From: Bacteroidia bacterium
GTDB taxonomy: Bacteria > Bacteroidota > Bacteroidia > JANWJV01
Length of the DNA stretch: 33,012 nt
Assembly (NCBI GenBank): GCA_025451785.1
Contig: JANWJV010000093.1
Span: 1 to 33,012, forward strand
Direction: 5' to 3'
The notes beneath the pieces were generated by a model. The model worked only from the letters and a program-made list of their open reading frames with translations, was not told where the DNA came from and made no database searches. Position numbers and translations under genes: made by a program. Within the stretch, counting starts at the first letter, position 1; every line of letters begins with the position of its first letter. Shown one piece after another: positions 15,741-24,131 of this stretch.

Positions 15741-17309
15741 TTATAAAAGTACCAGGTCCATTTGAGCCCAGTCGCCCGGATTGCGTTCCCGCAGCACTTC
15801 ATTAAAGCTCTTGCCTTTCAGCTTGCTCTCCAACCAGGTGCTGATCTCCTGCAATCCTGTTTGCCGTTTTTCGAAACGGTTCTTCAGGATCAGCTGCAAC
15901 TCCTTGTGCGATCGCTCCAGCAATTGGTTGAGGTCCTTGCGTGAACGTACTTTCGGAAGGTCGTTCTTGATCAGTTTCAGCAAGAGCTTATCGAAGCGGC
16001 TTAGCTTGCCTTTCTTAAGAAGATACCGATAAGTGGAATGCAGGTAATATCCAAGCATGTCATCGTTTCCTAATTCAAAATGGATAACAAGGAAAAGCAT
16101 TCTTGCGGCGAAACGGAAGTCGGCATTGATCACCGAGGTCTCATCCTTCATGATCTCCAGTAAATACTTCAACGCGTTCTTGTTCTCGCCCTGCGAGAAA
16201 TACATCACCGCCAATTGGTACTGGAGCTCCGCCTTCTTTCGTTCACTGATGATAGCCTCGTGTTTCTTCATCACTTGCAGGATGCCCTCTGCCTTTTCCA
16301 GGTTCTTTTCGGAGTAGCCTGTCTCGTTCAGCAAGGTAACTTGCGATAGACAGAGATAAAAGCTCAGCGTGGCTTCGAGCGATCGCGTGCTGCTAAGTCC
16401 ATAACGCTCCCTGCAGGAAATGAGCTTTCTGCGCGCTTCCAAAAAAATGCCCAGTTCCCGCTGCGCGATAGCTCCTGCCATCAGGTTATCGGTGATCGAC
16501 ACATAGTACAAGGGGTTGTGACGGATGCGGTGCGGCCATTCCTCTACGTAGTTCACCAGTTGTTCCGAATAACGAAGCAGTTGCTTGTAATCGTTGTTGA
16601 GGAAGTGATAGAACTGCATGATCTGCAGGTAACTGCTCCTCGAGATATAGGTAGTGGCCTGCTTCGGGTCTTTCATCAGCGGATGGCTGATGATGGGGCG
16701 GAAGCGCGCTATTTCTTTTTCATTTGCCGGCGTTCCGTAAATGTCGGTCCAGCTGCTGATCTTCGCCAGCAGGTCGCGGTAAATGGTCTCGCAGCGGATC
16801 TTCTCCAATACCTCCAGCCGCACCTCGCGCAGCTTTTCCGATTGCTTTACCGACAGAAGATCGTTGTGGAAAAGCAGCAATCTCCATTCATAAATATTAA
16901 AGAGATACTGATAACTGTGGTTCAGCTCTGCCAGGCGCTGCGCCTTCTTCAGCAGTTTGCTGCAATGCTTGTAAAGCCCTTTGTTGTAAAGCAGGCGTAC
17001 CTGCTGGAGCAGATTGCTCAGCACAAACTCATGCGAGCTCTCTGAATTATAGGCTTGCAGGGCGGCAAGGAGTTGATGATAGAGGTAATTCTTGCTTTTA
17101 GAAAAGTAAGTTATGTTTGAGCGTTTGGAAAAACGCCCTTTGATCTTCTCCTCGTTGAACCCAGACGCCTTCTCATAAGCCCTGAACAGGTTCAGGTATT
17201 CTTTTTCATTATGATTATGATGGAAGGCAGAGAACAGCTTGAAATACCTCTTTTCTGACTTGCTCAGTACCCTGATAAGGTCGTATAGTTCGCTGGAGCT
17301 GGTTTTCAT
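15741..17309 (-). CDS. Large helical repeat-like cytoplasmic protein, unknown function
   Basis: I cannot assign a characterised family to this 522-residue product. It begins MKTSSSELYDLIRVLSKSEK, has no signal peptide or membrane segment, and is composed throughout of amphipathic helices rich in Leu, Tyr, Lys and Arg. Helix pairs such as LYNKGLYKHCSKLLKKAQRL and YFSQGENKNALKYLLEIM are typical of degenerate TPR repeats (about residues 108-450). The N-terminal 100 residues (SKSEKRYFKLFSAF, then KNYLYHQLLAAL) form a separate conserved-looking helical module that I recall from Bacteroidota hypothetical proteins. It precedes the exported patatin in a likely operon and is divergent from a T9SS type B gene, with 71 nt between. 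A scaffolding or regulatory role is possible, but nothing shows it. Confidence 0.85.
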   Translation of the reverse strand: MKTSSSELYDLIRVLSKSEKRYFKLFSAFHHNHNEKEYLNLFRAYEKASGFNEEKIKGRFSKRSNITYFSKSKNYLYHQLLAALQAYNSESSHEFVLSNLLQQVRLLYNKGLYKHCSKLLKKAQRLAELNHSYQYLFNIYEWRLLLFHNDLLSVKQSEKLREVRLEVLEKIRCETIYRDLLAKISSWTDIYGTPANEKEIARFRPIISHPLMKDPKQATTYISRSSYLQIMQFYHFLNNDYKQLLRYSEQLVNYVEEWPHRIRHNPLYYVSITDNLMAGAIAQRELGIFLEARRKLISCRERYGLSSTRSLEATLSFYLCLSQVTLLNETGYSEKNLEKAEGILQVMKKHEAIISERKKAELQYQLAVMYFSQGENKNALKYLLEIMKDETSVINADFRFAARMLFLVIHFELGNDDMLGYYLHSTYRYLLKKGKLSRFDKLLLKLIKNDLPKVRSRKDLNQLLERSHKELQLILKNRFEKRQTGLQEISTWLESKLKGKSFNEVLRERNPGDWAQMDLVLL

Positions 17310-17367
17310 GCTATTTAGAAAGGTAAAATTAAAAATAATTTGAATTCCGAAAAACAGGCCTCTTCAG

Positions 17368-17375
17368 CACTTTTG
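17368..17375 (+). promoter_or_regulatory. Weak candidate -7 element for the T9SS type B gene
   Basis: CACTTTTG differs from TAnnTTTG at one position. It lies only five bases before the ATG, so the transcript would be nearly leaderless. No TTTG occurs at the right distance upstream. Confidence 0.25.
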
Positions 17376-17380
17376 TTTTC

Positions 17381-19408
17381 ATGAAAAAGCTGGTACTCAT
17401 CCTTCTGCTTCTCTCCTGGATCCTCGGCTCCTTTGCCCAGAACATCGCCTGGCAAAGGCACGAAGGGGCACGCATCAAAAGCAAGAACTGGTACGGCTAT
17501 AACGATTCCAGTCACGACCTGTGCGTTGACAACCAGGGCTATGTATATGTAACAGGACATTACCTCAACAAGTTCAACGATACCACTAACCAGAGCATTA
17601 CCCCCTATGTATATTTTGGGAACGACTCCTTTATAGTGGATCCCAACAATACCGCATCGGGTGGCTTCATAGTGAAATACGATGCCATTGGCAATCCTGT
17701 TTGGTCGTTGAACATAAAACCAGAGCCCGGAGCTGCCACCATCATTCCCAGCGCCATTTGTGCCGATCAGCTCGGAAATATCTATATCACCGGGTGGTTC
17801 CGGGGTAAGTATAAGTTTGGCGTTGCTACTTCCCTAACAAGCACCAGCAATACCTCCGAAGATATTTTCGTCGCCAAATACGATGCTGCAACAAGCCAGC
17901 TGTTATGGGTCAAGAATTACGGAACAGGTAGCCAGTGGGCCAACTCGAATACCGGCAGCGATATTAAGGCCGATGCGGCAGGGAATATTTATGTATCGGG
18001 CCGTTACCGTGGTATCGTGAATTTCGGAACCGGCAACCTGTTGAGTGGCGGCCAGGGCTCCTGGACAGTGGAGGCTTTCCTGGTGAAGTACAACCCTGCC
18101 GGTACGGCTCTCTGGGCGAAGACAACGCTTACAAGCAACGGCAGTATTTATGTGCACGGGATGACCCTCGATCAGCAGGGGAATATTTACCTGGGCGGCG
18201 ATTTCTTCAGCCAGAACTGCTCTTTCGGGAACAACATAAATATTGTTGCCGTGATCAACCCGCAAACCAACCTTTCTTCAGTTGACATGTGGCTTGCCAA
18301 ATATGACAATAACGGCAATGTACTTTGGGCAAAAGGCATGGGCACCGACAGCGAAGATGATCACATAGGCGATGTGTCTTCAGACCAGGCAGGCAATGTT
18401 TATCTCACCGGTTCCTTTGCCGGCGTAACCAACCTCAGCGGGATACAATTGGTCTCCAGCACCACCGAATGTTTCGTGGTTAAGTACACCCCGGGTGGTG
18501 TTTCGCTATGGGCGCAGAAGCTGGGTATGAGCAGCGGGGGCAAAGGGATCGCCACCGATGCCAATGGAATTTCCTATGTGCAGGGGATCTCCTACGGAAC
18601 TTCCGCCACCTATAATATTACTGTGAACGAAACCCATGACTTCGTCGCGCGCTTTGACCTCAACGGGACCGTTAGCTGGATGAAGCCCTTGATCTATCGC
18701 GGCGATAATTCCACGCTGTACGGATGGTTCAATCCCATTGCGCTTGGTCCCGATTGCCAGGTATATATCTCGGGTGGTTTCGGGGATACCAATCCCGTGA
18801 ACGGCAATGGCTCTTTTACTCCCATCATCAGCCGTGATATTTATGTGATGCGGGTAAATGATAGTTTAAAAAGCTGCTGCATCCCGCCCACGGTCAGCAT
18901 TTCTAACGACACTACTATTAACGCCGGCGGCATAGCGGTGCTCAGCGCCGGAGGCGGTGCCACCTATTCATGGCAACCGGCCACAGGCCTTACCTGCACC
19001 AATTGCGCTTCTCCCACCGCGACGCCTTCGGTTACCACCACCTATACTGTAACCGTAACCGGCCAAAATGGTTGTCCCCAAACCGCGGAGGTCACTATTT
19101 CCGTACTTACCAGGCCCGACCGTTGTTCCGATGGCTCGGAGATATTCGTGGCCAATGCCTTTTCGCCCAATGGCGACGGGCATAACGACCGAATAGCGGT
19201 GCAGGGCAATAACATGCGCAGCGTGTATTGGGCCATTTACGATCGCTGGGGCGAAAAAGTGTTTGAAACGGAAGATGTCTCCATGGGCTGGGATGGGACT
19301 TTCAGAGGGAAGGACATGACCACAGCGGTATTTGTTTATTACCTGAACTATACCTGTTCTGACGGGAACAGTTACACACGAAAAGGAAATATAAGCTTAC
19401 TGAGATGA
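17381..19408 (+). CDS. Secreted SBBP-repeat protein with T9SS type B (CHU_C) domain
   Basis: This 675-residue exported protein has a signal peptide (residues 1-19, MKKLVLILLLLSWILGSFA). At least seven SBBP/beta-propeller-type repeats follow, at about 45-490, each with a G-N-x-Y-x-x-G core (GYVYVTGHY, GNIYITGWF, GNIYVSGRY, GNIYLGGDF, GNVYLTGSF) and interspersed FVVKYTPGG / LAKYDNNGNVLWAKG segments. A short Ig-like or PKD-like domain lies at about 505-580 (GATYSWQPATGLTCTNCASP). The C-terminal 85 residues are the gliding-motility-associated CHU_C domain (FSPNGDGHND, then YDRWGEKVFET, then GWDGTFRGKDM). That makes it a T9SS type B cargo, a class often secreted with help from PorP/SprF-like proteins; none is nearby. 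The function of the propeller is unknown. Confidence 0.91.
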   Translation: MKKLVLILLLLSWILGSFAQNIAWQRHEGARIKSKNWYGYNDSSHDLCVDNQGYVYVTGHYLNKFNDTTNQSITPYVYFGNDSFIVDPNNTASGGFIVKYDAIGNPVWSLNIKPEPGAATIIPSAICADQLGNIYITGWFRGKYKFGVATSLTSTSNTSEDIFVAKYDAATSQLLWVKNYGTGSQWANSNTGSDIKADAAGNIYVSGRYRGIVNFGTGNLLSGGQGSWTVEAFLVKYNPAGTALWAKTTLTSNGSIYVHGMTLDQQGNIYLGGDFFSQNCSFGNNINIVAVINPQTNLSSVDMWLAKYDNNGNVLWAKGMGTDSEDDHIGDVSSDQAGNVYLTGSFAGVTNLSGIQLVSSTTECFVVKYTPGGVSLWAQKLGMSSGGKGIATDANGISYVQGISYGTSATYNITVNETHDFVARFDLNGTVSWMKPLIYRGDNSTLYGWFNPIALGPDCQVYISGGFGDTNPVNGNGSFTPIISRDIYVMRVNDSLKSCCIPPTVSISNDTTINAGGIAVLSAGGGATYSWQPATGLTCTNCASPTATPSVTTTYTVTVTGQNGCPQTAEVTISVLTRPDRCSDGSEIFVANAFSPNGDGHNDRIAVQGNNMRSVYWAIYDRWGEKVFETEDVSMGWDGTFRGKDMTTAVFVYYLNYTCSDGNSYTRKGNISLLR

Positions 19409-19494
19409 AGAAGAACGAACTCATTTTGTCGAACGGTTTCGCCTCCCTGGCGATGCTTACAGCGCTCCTGCTGATCCGGCTCCTGCTCTCCTGA
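19405..19494 (+). CDS. Possible 29-residue hydrophobic peptide
   Basis: An ATG overlaps the stop of the T9SS type B gene in an ATGA arrangement. It opens a 29-codon frame encoding a short polar head (MKKNELILSNG) and one membrane-like segment (FASLAMLTALLLIRLLLS) ending in TGA. The overlap would allow translational coupling. It is short enough to arise by chance, and I recognise no family. Confidence 0.3.
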   Translation: MKKNELILSNGFASLAMLTALLLIRLLLS

Positions 19495-19548
19495 TTTTCG
19501 GCCCATTTTTTTCGCCGAAATTCTTGATCGCTGTCTGGAAAATTTAGC

Positions 19549-19556
19549 TAAACTTG
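19549..19556 (+). promoter_or_regulatory. Weak candidate -7 element of the nuo operon
   Basis: TAAACTTG differs from TAnnTTTG at one position and lies 18 nt before nuoA. A CTTG at 19523-19526 is the nearest -33-like element, but with a 22-nt spacer it is slightly too far. Confidence 0.28.
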
Positions 19557-19574
19557 TAGCTCAAACGCTACTTT

Positions 19575-19955
19575 ATGCAGGCAGGCGCAGCAGCAGGTTC
19601 AGCAATTGATTACATCCCCATCGCTTTAATGTTCATTGTGGCTGTTGGCTTTGTGGCCGGTACTATGTACGTTACCCATATCCTTGGCCCGAAAAGGCAA
19701 ACGAGGATCAAGCAGGAAAGCTTTGAGTGCGGCATTGAAGTACAGGGCAACGCCCGCACACCCTTCTCCGTAAAATATTTCCTTATCGCGATCCTGTTCG
19801 TGCTCTTCGACGTGGAGGTGATCTTCATGTATCCCTGGGCCGTTAACTTCAAGCAGCTGGGTGTTGTTGGGTTTGTGGAGATGATGACCTTCCTGGCCTT
19901 CTTCCTTGTAGGATTTTATTACATCATTAAGAAAGGAGCACTGAAATGGGAATAG
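19575..19955 (+). CDS. nuoA: NADH-quinone oxidoreductase subunit A
   Basis: NuoA is a membrane subunit of complex I at the junction of the hydrophilic and membrane arms. The 126-residue product has three membrane helices (about 12-34, 72-94, 98-118). Between TM1 and TM2 is the diagnostic loop ESFECGIEVQGNARTPFSVK, with the conserved Cys and the following FDVEVIFMYPWAV. Start ATG 19575 gives a short N-terminal tail (MQAGAAAGSAIDYIP). It is first in a 14-gene operon and overlaps nuoB by 10 nt, implying coupled translation. Confidence 0.95.
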   Translation: MQAGAAAGSAIDYIPIALMFIVAVGFVAGTMYVTHILGPKRQTRIKQESFECGIEVQGNARTPFSVKYFLIAILFVLFDVEVIFMYPWAVNFKQLGVVGFVEMMTFLAFFLVGFYYIIKKGALKWE

Positions 19956-20506
19956 AAGTGAAAAAGTCGAAGATCGAGGTGGTCTCTGCTCCTACAGGGC
20001 ATGAAGGCCCTGGTTTTTTCGCCACTTCATTGGACAAGGCAGTGGGCATGGCCCGTAAAAATTCGCTCTGGCCTCTTCCTTTTGCTACTTCGTGCTGCGG
20101 CATCGAGTTCATGGCTACCATGGCCTCGCATTATGACCTTGGCCGCTTCGGTGCTGAGCGTCTTAGCTTCTCTCCCAGGCAAGCCGACCTTTTAATGGTG
20201 ATGGGCACCATTGCCAAAAAGATGGGACCCGTGCTGCGCCAGGTATATGAACAAATGGCCGAGCCCAAATGGGTATTGAGCATGGGCGCCTGCGCCTCCA
20301 GCGGCGGAATATTCGATACCTACAGCGTGCTGCAGGGCATCGACAGGATCATTCCCGTGGATGTGTACATTCCCGGTTGTCCGCCCAGGCCTGAGCAGGT
20401 GCTCGATGGCATTTTACAGATACAAAAGCTGGCGGCCAGCGAATCGATACGAAGAAGAGATACTCCTGAATACAAAGAGATGCTCGCGAAATACGGATTG
20501 GAATAG
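19946..20506 (+). CDS. nuoB: NADH-quinone oxidoreductase subunit B
   Basis: NuoB holds the terminal [4Fe-4S] cluster N2, which passes electrons to quinone. The 186-residue product has all four ligands: tandem Cys50-Cys51 (SCCGIEF), Cys116 (MGACASSGG) and Cys145 (YIPGCPPRPEQ). The quinone-site helix SFSPRQADLLMVMGT is intact. The N-terminal 25 residues are variable, as is usual. It begins inside nuoA and ends 5 nt before nuoC. Confidence 0.97.
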   Translation: MGIEVKKSKIEVVSAPTGHEGPGFFATSLDKAVGMARKNSLWPLPFATSCCGIEFMATMASHYDLGRFGAERLSFSPRQADLLMVMGTIAKKMGPVLRQVYEQMAEPKWVLSMGACASSGGIFDTYSVLQGIDRIIPVDVYIPGCPPRPEQVLDGILQIQKLAASESIRRRDTPEYKEMLAKYGLE

Positions 20507-20511
20507 TTCCT

Positions 20512-21018
20512 ATGGAAAATACCCTTTTAGATAGTATTCACAACAGGTTGAAGGAGAAGTTCGGGGCGGGAATACTTGCTGCGGAACAGCAAAGGGATTT
20601 CCCGGTGTTTACTGTTGGAAGAGATGTTATTCATGATGTGCTGAAATTTTTGCGCGATGATAACGACCTCGCGTTCGGTTTCCTTACAACAATGTGCGGC
20701 TTGAACTATCCTGATAACAAAGGAAAAGAACTGGGCGTGATGTATCAATTGCACAACCTGCACAAGAACGAGCGTGTAAGGCTCAAAACATTTTTCCCTG
20801 TTAACGATCCTAAAGTTCCTACCGCTACCGACCTTTATGCTTCGGCCAACTGGATGGAAAGGCAGGAATACGATTTCTTCGGGATCATCTTTACAGGACA
20901 CCCTAATTTGAAGCGCATCCTTAACATGGACGAGATGACCTATCATCCCATGCGCAAGGAATACCCGCTCGAGGATGGAACAAGAGAAGACAAGGACAAT
21001 ACCATGTTCGGAAGGTAA
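20512..21018 (+). CDS. nuoC: NADH-quinone oxidoreductase subunit C
   Basis: NuoC is the 30-kDa-type peripheral subunit that packs against NuoD in the hydrophilic arm and carries no cofactor. The 168-residue product has the family signature at about 118-145: [20 protein letters not shown] followed by YPLED. It is an independent gene, not fused to nuoD as in enterobacteria. Its TAA stop shares one base with the nuoD ATG. Confidence 0.95.
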   Translation: MENTLLDSIHNRLKEKFGAGILAAEQQRDFPVFTVGRDVIHDVLKFLRDDNDLAFGFLTTMCGLNYPDNKGKELGVMYQLHNLHKNERVRLKTFFPVNDPKVPTATDLYASANWMERQEYDFFGIIFTGHPNLKRILNMDEMTYHPMRKEYPLEDGTREDKDNTMFGR

Positions 21019-22229
21019 TGGCAGAACTGAAGGACATAAAAGAAGGAACCGAAGAGAAGGAATACCAGACCCTTAACCTGGGGCCTACGCATCCTGCCAC
21101 GCACGGAATTTTCCAGAACGTGCTGAAGATGGACGGGGAGATCATTGTGGAGGCAGAGTCGACCATCGGATACATTCACCGTGCTTTTGAGAAGATCGCG
21201 GAGCGCAGGCCGTATTACCAGATCACCACGCTCACCGACAGAATGAACTACTGCTCGTCACCCATCAACAACATGGGATGGCACATGACAGTGGAAAAAC
21301 TGCTGGATGTGAAACTGCCCAAGCGTGTGGAATACATGCGCGTGATCATCATGGAGCTTTCGCGCATCGCCGACCATGTGATCTGCAACAGCGTGATCGG
21401 CGTTGACACCGGCGCGATGACGGGCTTCCTTTATATCTTCCAGCAACGCGAACTTATTTACGAAATATTCGAAGCTATCTGCGGAGCGCGCCTCACTACC
21501 AATATCGGCCGTATCGGCGGTTTTGAAAGAGATTTCTCCCCTGAAGTATGGGAGAAGATCAACCGTTTCATCGATGGCTTCCCAAAAGCGTTAAAAGAAT
21601 TTGAGAACCTGTTGGTTCGCAACCGTATCTTCATGGACCGCACCATTAACTGCGGGCCCATCACTGCCGAAAAAGCACTGAGCTACGGCTTCACCGGTCC
21701 TAACCTGCGTGCCGCCGGTGTTGATTACGATGTGCGCGTGATGAACCCTTATTCTTCTTATGAAGATTTTGAGTTCACTATTCCGCTGGGAACTCAAGGC
21801 GATACGTACGACCGCTTCATGGTTCGTGAAGAAGAGATGTGGCAGAGCATCAGTATCATCCGCCAGGCGCTCGATAAATTAAAGAAAGAACCCAAGGATG
21901 TTTACCATGCGGAGGTTCCTGAGTTTTACCTCCCTCCCAAAGAGGATGTGTACAATAATATGGAAGCACTCATCTATCACTTCAAGATCGTGATGGGAGA
22001 GAGCGATGTGCCTGTTGGTGAAGTGTACCACGCGGTGGAAGGCGGCAATGGAGAGTTGGGATTTTACCTGATCAGCGACGGAGGGCGCGCGCCTTTCCGC
22101 TTGCATTTCCGCAGGCCCTGCTTCATCTATTACCAGGCGTACACCGAAATGATCAAAGGCGCATTTTTGAGCGACGCCATCCTTACAATGAGCTCGATGA
22201 ACGTAATTGCCGGAGAACTGGACGCGTAA
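21018..22229 (+). CDS. nuoD: NADH-quinone oxidoreductase subunit D
   Basis: NuoD is the 49-kDa-type subunit that, with NuoB, forms the quinone-reduction pocket. The 403-residue product has the N-terminal [15 protein letters not shown] with the quinone-contacting His, then [12 protein letters not shown], then [20 protein letters not shown], and a C-terminal region ending [13 protein letters not shown]. Length and motif order fit the family. The C-terminus ends in Asp-Ala rather than the common Asp-Arg. Translation is coupled to nuoC (1-nt overlap), and its stop directly abuts the nuoE ATG. Confidence 0.97.
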   Translation: MAELKDIKEGTEEKEYQTLNLGPTHPATHGIFQNVLKMDGEIIVEAESTIGYIHRAFEKIAERRPYYQITTLTDRMNYCSSPINNMGWHMTVEKLLDVKLPKRVEYMRVIIMELSRIADHVICNSVIGVDTGAMTGFLYIFQQRELIYEIFEAICGARLTTNIGRIGGFERDFSPEVWEKINRFIDGFPKALKEFENLLVRNRIFMDRTINCGPITAEKALSYGFTGPNLRAAGVDYDVRVMNPYSSYEDFEFTIPLGTQGDTYDRFMVREEEMWQSISIIRQALDKLKKEPKDVYHAEVPEFYLPPKEDVYNNMEALIYHFKIVMGESDVPVGEVYHAVEGGNGELGFYLISDGGRAPFRLHFRRPCFIYYQAYTEMIKGAFLSDAILTMSSMNVIAGELDA

Positions 22230-22790
22230 ATGAGCACAAGCAAGAACATACAATTTTCACCTGAGGCACTGGAGCTTTGCCAGAAGATCATGCGCCGTTA
22301 TCCCCAGGGAAAACACAAGTCGGCGATCCTTCCCATCCTGCACATCGCGCAGGCGGAGTCGAACGGATGGCTGAGTCCCGAAGTAATGGATTATGTAGCG
22401 GGCATCCTTAGGATACAGCCCATCGAAGTATACGAAGTAGCGTCGTTCTATTCCATGTTCAACCTCAAACCAGTTGGCAAATGTGTGATAGAAGTTTGCC
22501 GTACAGGCCCCTGCTGGTTATTGGGCGCTGAAGACCTTGTTCGCTTCATCGAAAAGAAATTAGGGATCAAAGAAGGACAAACAACTCCCGACGGCATGTT
22601 CACCTTGAAGACAGTGGAATGTCTTGCTTCCTGCGGCACAGCGCCCATGATGCAAATAGGGGAGACCTATCACGAGAATCTCACTTTTGACAAATGCGGA
22701 AAGATACTGGACGAATACAAAGGCAAAGGTGAACTGGTGACGCACTGGAAGAAAGAAAAAGTAAAGAACCATTCGGATATCAAACAATAA
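22230..22790 (+). CDS. nuoE: NADH-quinone oxidoreductase subunit E
   Basis: NuoE is the thioredoxin-fold [2Fe-2S] subunit (cluster N1a) of the NADH dehydrogenase module. The 186-residue product has the four ligands in the expected C-x4-C and C-x3-C pairs: Cys90/Cys95 (VCRTGPC) and Cys131/Cys135 (ECLASC). The N-terminal helical domain includes YEVASFYSMF. A Lys-rich tail of about 25 residues extends the C-terminus. It sits between nuoD and nuoF with zero spacing on both sides. Confidence 0.96.
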   Translation: MSTSKNIQFSPEALELCQKIMRRYPQGKHKSAILPILHIAQAESNGWLSPEVMDYVAGILRIQPIEVYEVASFYSMFNLKPVGKCVIEVCRTGPCWLLGAEDLVRFIEKKLGIKEGQTTPDGMFTLKTVECLASCGTAPMMQIGETYHENLTFDKCGKILDEYKGKGELVTHWKKEKVKNHSDIKQ

Positions 22791-24131
22791 ATGGGAAGGC
22801 AGCTGCTCATAAACGATCTTGACAAGCCAGGCATTCAAACCCTGGAAGGTTATAAGGCCTGCGGCGGTTATACGGCGCTCGACAAAGCTTTGAAGATGAA
22901 GCCCGAAGAGATCGTGGAAGAAGTGAAGAAGAGCGGATTGCGTGGCCGTGGCGGCGCGGGCTTTCCCACAGGAATGAAGTGGAGCTTCATCGCGAAGCCT
23001 CCCGGCGTTCCACGCTACCTTGTTTGCAATGCCGATGAATCGGAACCGGGTACCTTCAAGGACCGTTTCCTGATGGAAAAAAAGCCGCACATCCTTATTG
23101 AGGGCATGATCATCTCCAGCTTCGCGCTGGGAGCCAACGTGTCCTACATATATATAAGGGGTGAGATGATGTATGTGTTCCATATCCTTGAGAAAGCGAT
23201 ACAGGAAGCGTATGACGCGGGTCTGCTCGGCAAGAACATTATGGGCAGCGGCTTTGATCACGACCTTTACGTGCACTGTGGTGCCGGTGCCTATATCTGC
23301 GGTGAAGAAACCGCGCTCATCGAATCGCTCGAAGGCAAACGCGGCAACCCCCGCATCAAACCTCCTTTCCCCGCGGTGAAAGGCGTATGGGATTGTCCTA
23401 CGGTGGTGAACAACGTGGAGACGATAGCGGCGGTAGTGCCGATCACCACCATGGGCGGCGACGAGTATGCCAAGATCGGCATTGGAAAATCAACCGGCAC
23501 AAAACTTATTTCGGCCAGTGGCCATATCAACAAGCCCGGCGTTTACGAAATTGAATTAGGTGTTCCTGTAGAGGAATTCATTTACTCTGACAAATATTGC
23601 GGCGGCATTCGCAACGGCAAAAAGATGAAAGCGGTAGTGGCGGGAGGTTCTTCCGTTCCTGTTCTTCCTACCGATCTCATTCTGAAAACAGCCAAAGGCG
23701 AGCCCCGCCTCATGACCTACGAATCACTTGCCGACGGCGGTTTCCAGACCGGCACCATGCTCGGCTCGGGAGGGTTCATCGTGATGGATGAAGACACCAG
23801 CATCGTGAAGAACCTCTGGAACTTCACGCGCTTCTATCACCATGAGAGCTGCGGACAATGTTCGCCTTGCCGCGAGGGAACAGGCTGGATGGAAAAGATA
23901 CTGCACAAGTTCCTCGATGGCCACGCAAGCATGAGCGACATCGATCTGCTTTGGGATATACAGGGCAAGATAGAAGGCAAGACCATTTGTCCGCTGGGCG
24001 AAGCGGCGGCATGGCCGGTGGCAGCAGCCATTCGCCATTTCCGTTCCGAGTTCGAGGAATATGTGAAGAGCGGAAAGAACATGAAAGATGTTAAACATTA
24101 TTACAGGTTGAACAACCTGGAAACAGCATAA
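22791..24131 (+). CDS. nuoF: NADH-quinone oxidoreductase subunit F (NADH-binding)
   Basis: NuoF oxidises NADH and carries FMN and [4Fe-4S] cluster N3. The 446-residue product shows the NADH-binding glycine-rich segment GRGGAGFPTG (52-61), FMN-site residues in CNADESEPGTFKDR (79-92), GAGAYICGEETALIESLEGK (164-183), and the N3 ligands Cys354, Cys357, Cys360 (ESCGQCSPCREGTGW) and Cys400 (TICPLGEAAAWP). All ligands are present, so the complex should accept electrons from NADH. Its stop overlaps the nuoG start by one base. Confidence 0.97.
   Translation: MGRQLLINDLDKPGIQTLEGYKACGGYTALDKALKMKPEEIVEEVKKSGLRGRGGAGFPTGMKWSFIAKPPGVPRYLVCNADESEPGTFKDRFLMEKKPHILIEGMIISSFALGANVSYIYIRGEMMYVFHILEKAIQEAYDAGLLGKNIMGSGFDHDLYVHCGAGAYICGEETALIESLEGKRGNPRIKPPFPAVKGVWDCPTVVNNVETIAAVVPITTMGGDEYAKIGIGKSTGTKLISASGHINKPGVYEIELGVPVEEFIYSDKYCGGIRNGKKMKAVVAGGSSVPVLPTDLILKTAKGEPRLMTYESLADGGFQTGTMLGSGGFIVMDEDTSIVKNLWNFTRFYHHESCGQCSPCREGTGWMEKILHKFLDGHASMSDIDLLWDIQGKIEGKTICPLGEAAAWPVAAAIRHFRSEFEEYVKSGKNMKDVKHYYRLNNLETA

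Noticed and set aside
3432-19408. A T9SS secretion machinery locus
   Set aside because: Only cargo proteins with sorting tails are present; no gldK-N, sprA, sprE, porV or porP-like gene was seen.
19496-19520. Seven-base-pair hairpin with a T-run before nuoA
   Set aside because: The T-run is inside the loop, not after the stem, so it does not fit an intrinsic terminator; it may still form weakly, but I do not call it.
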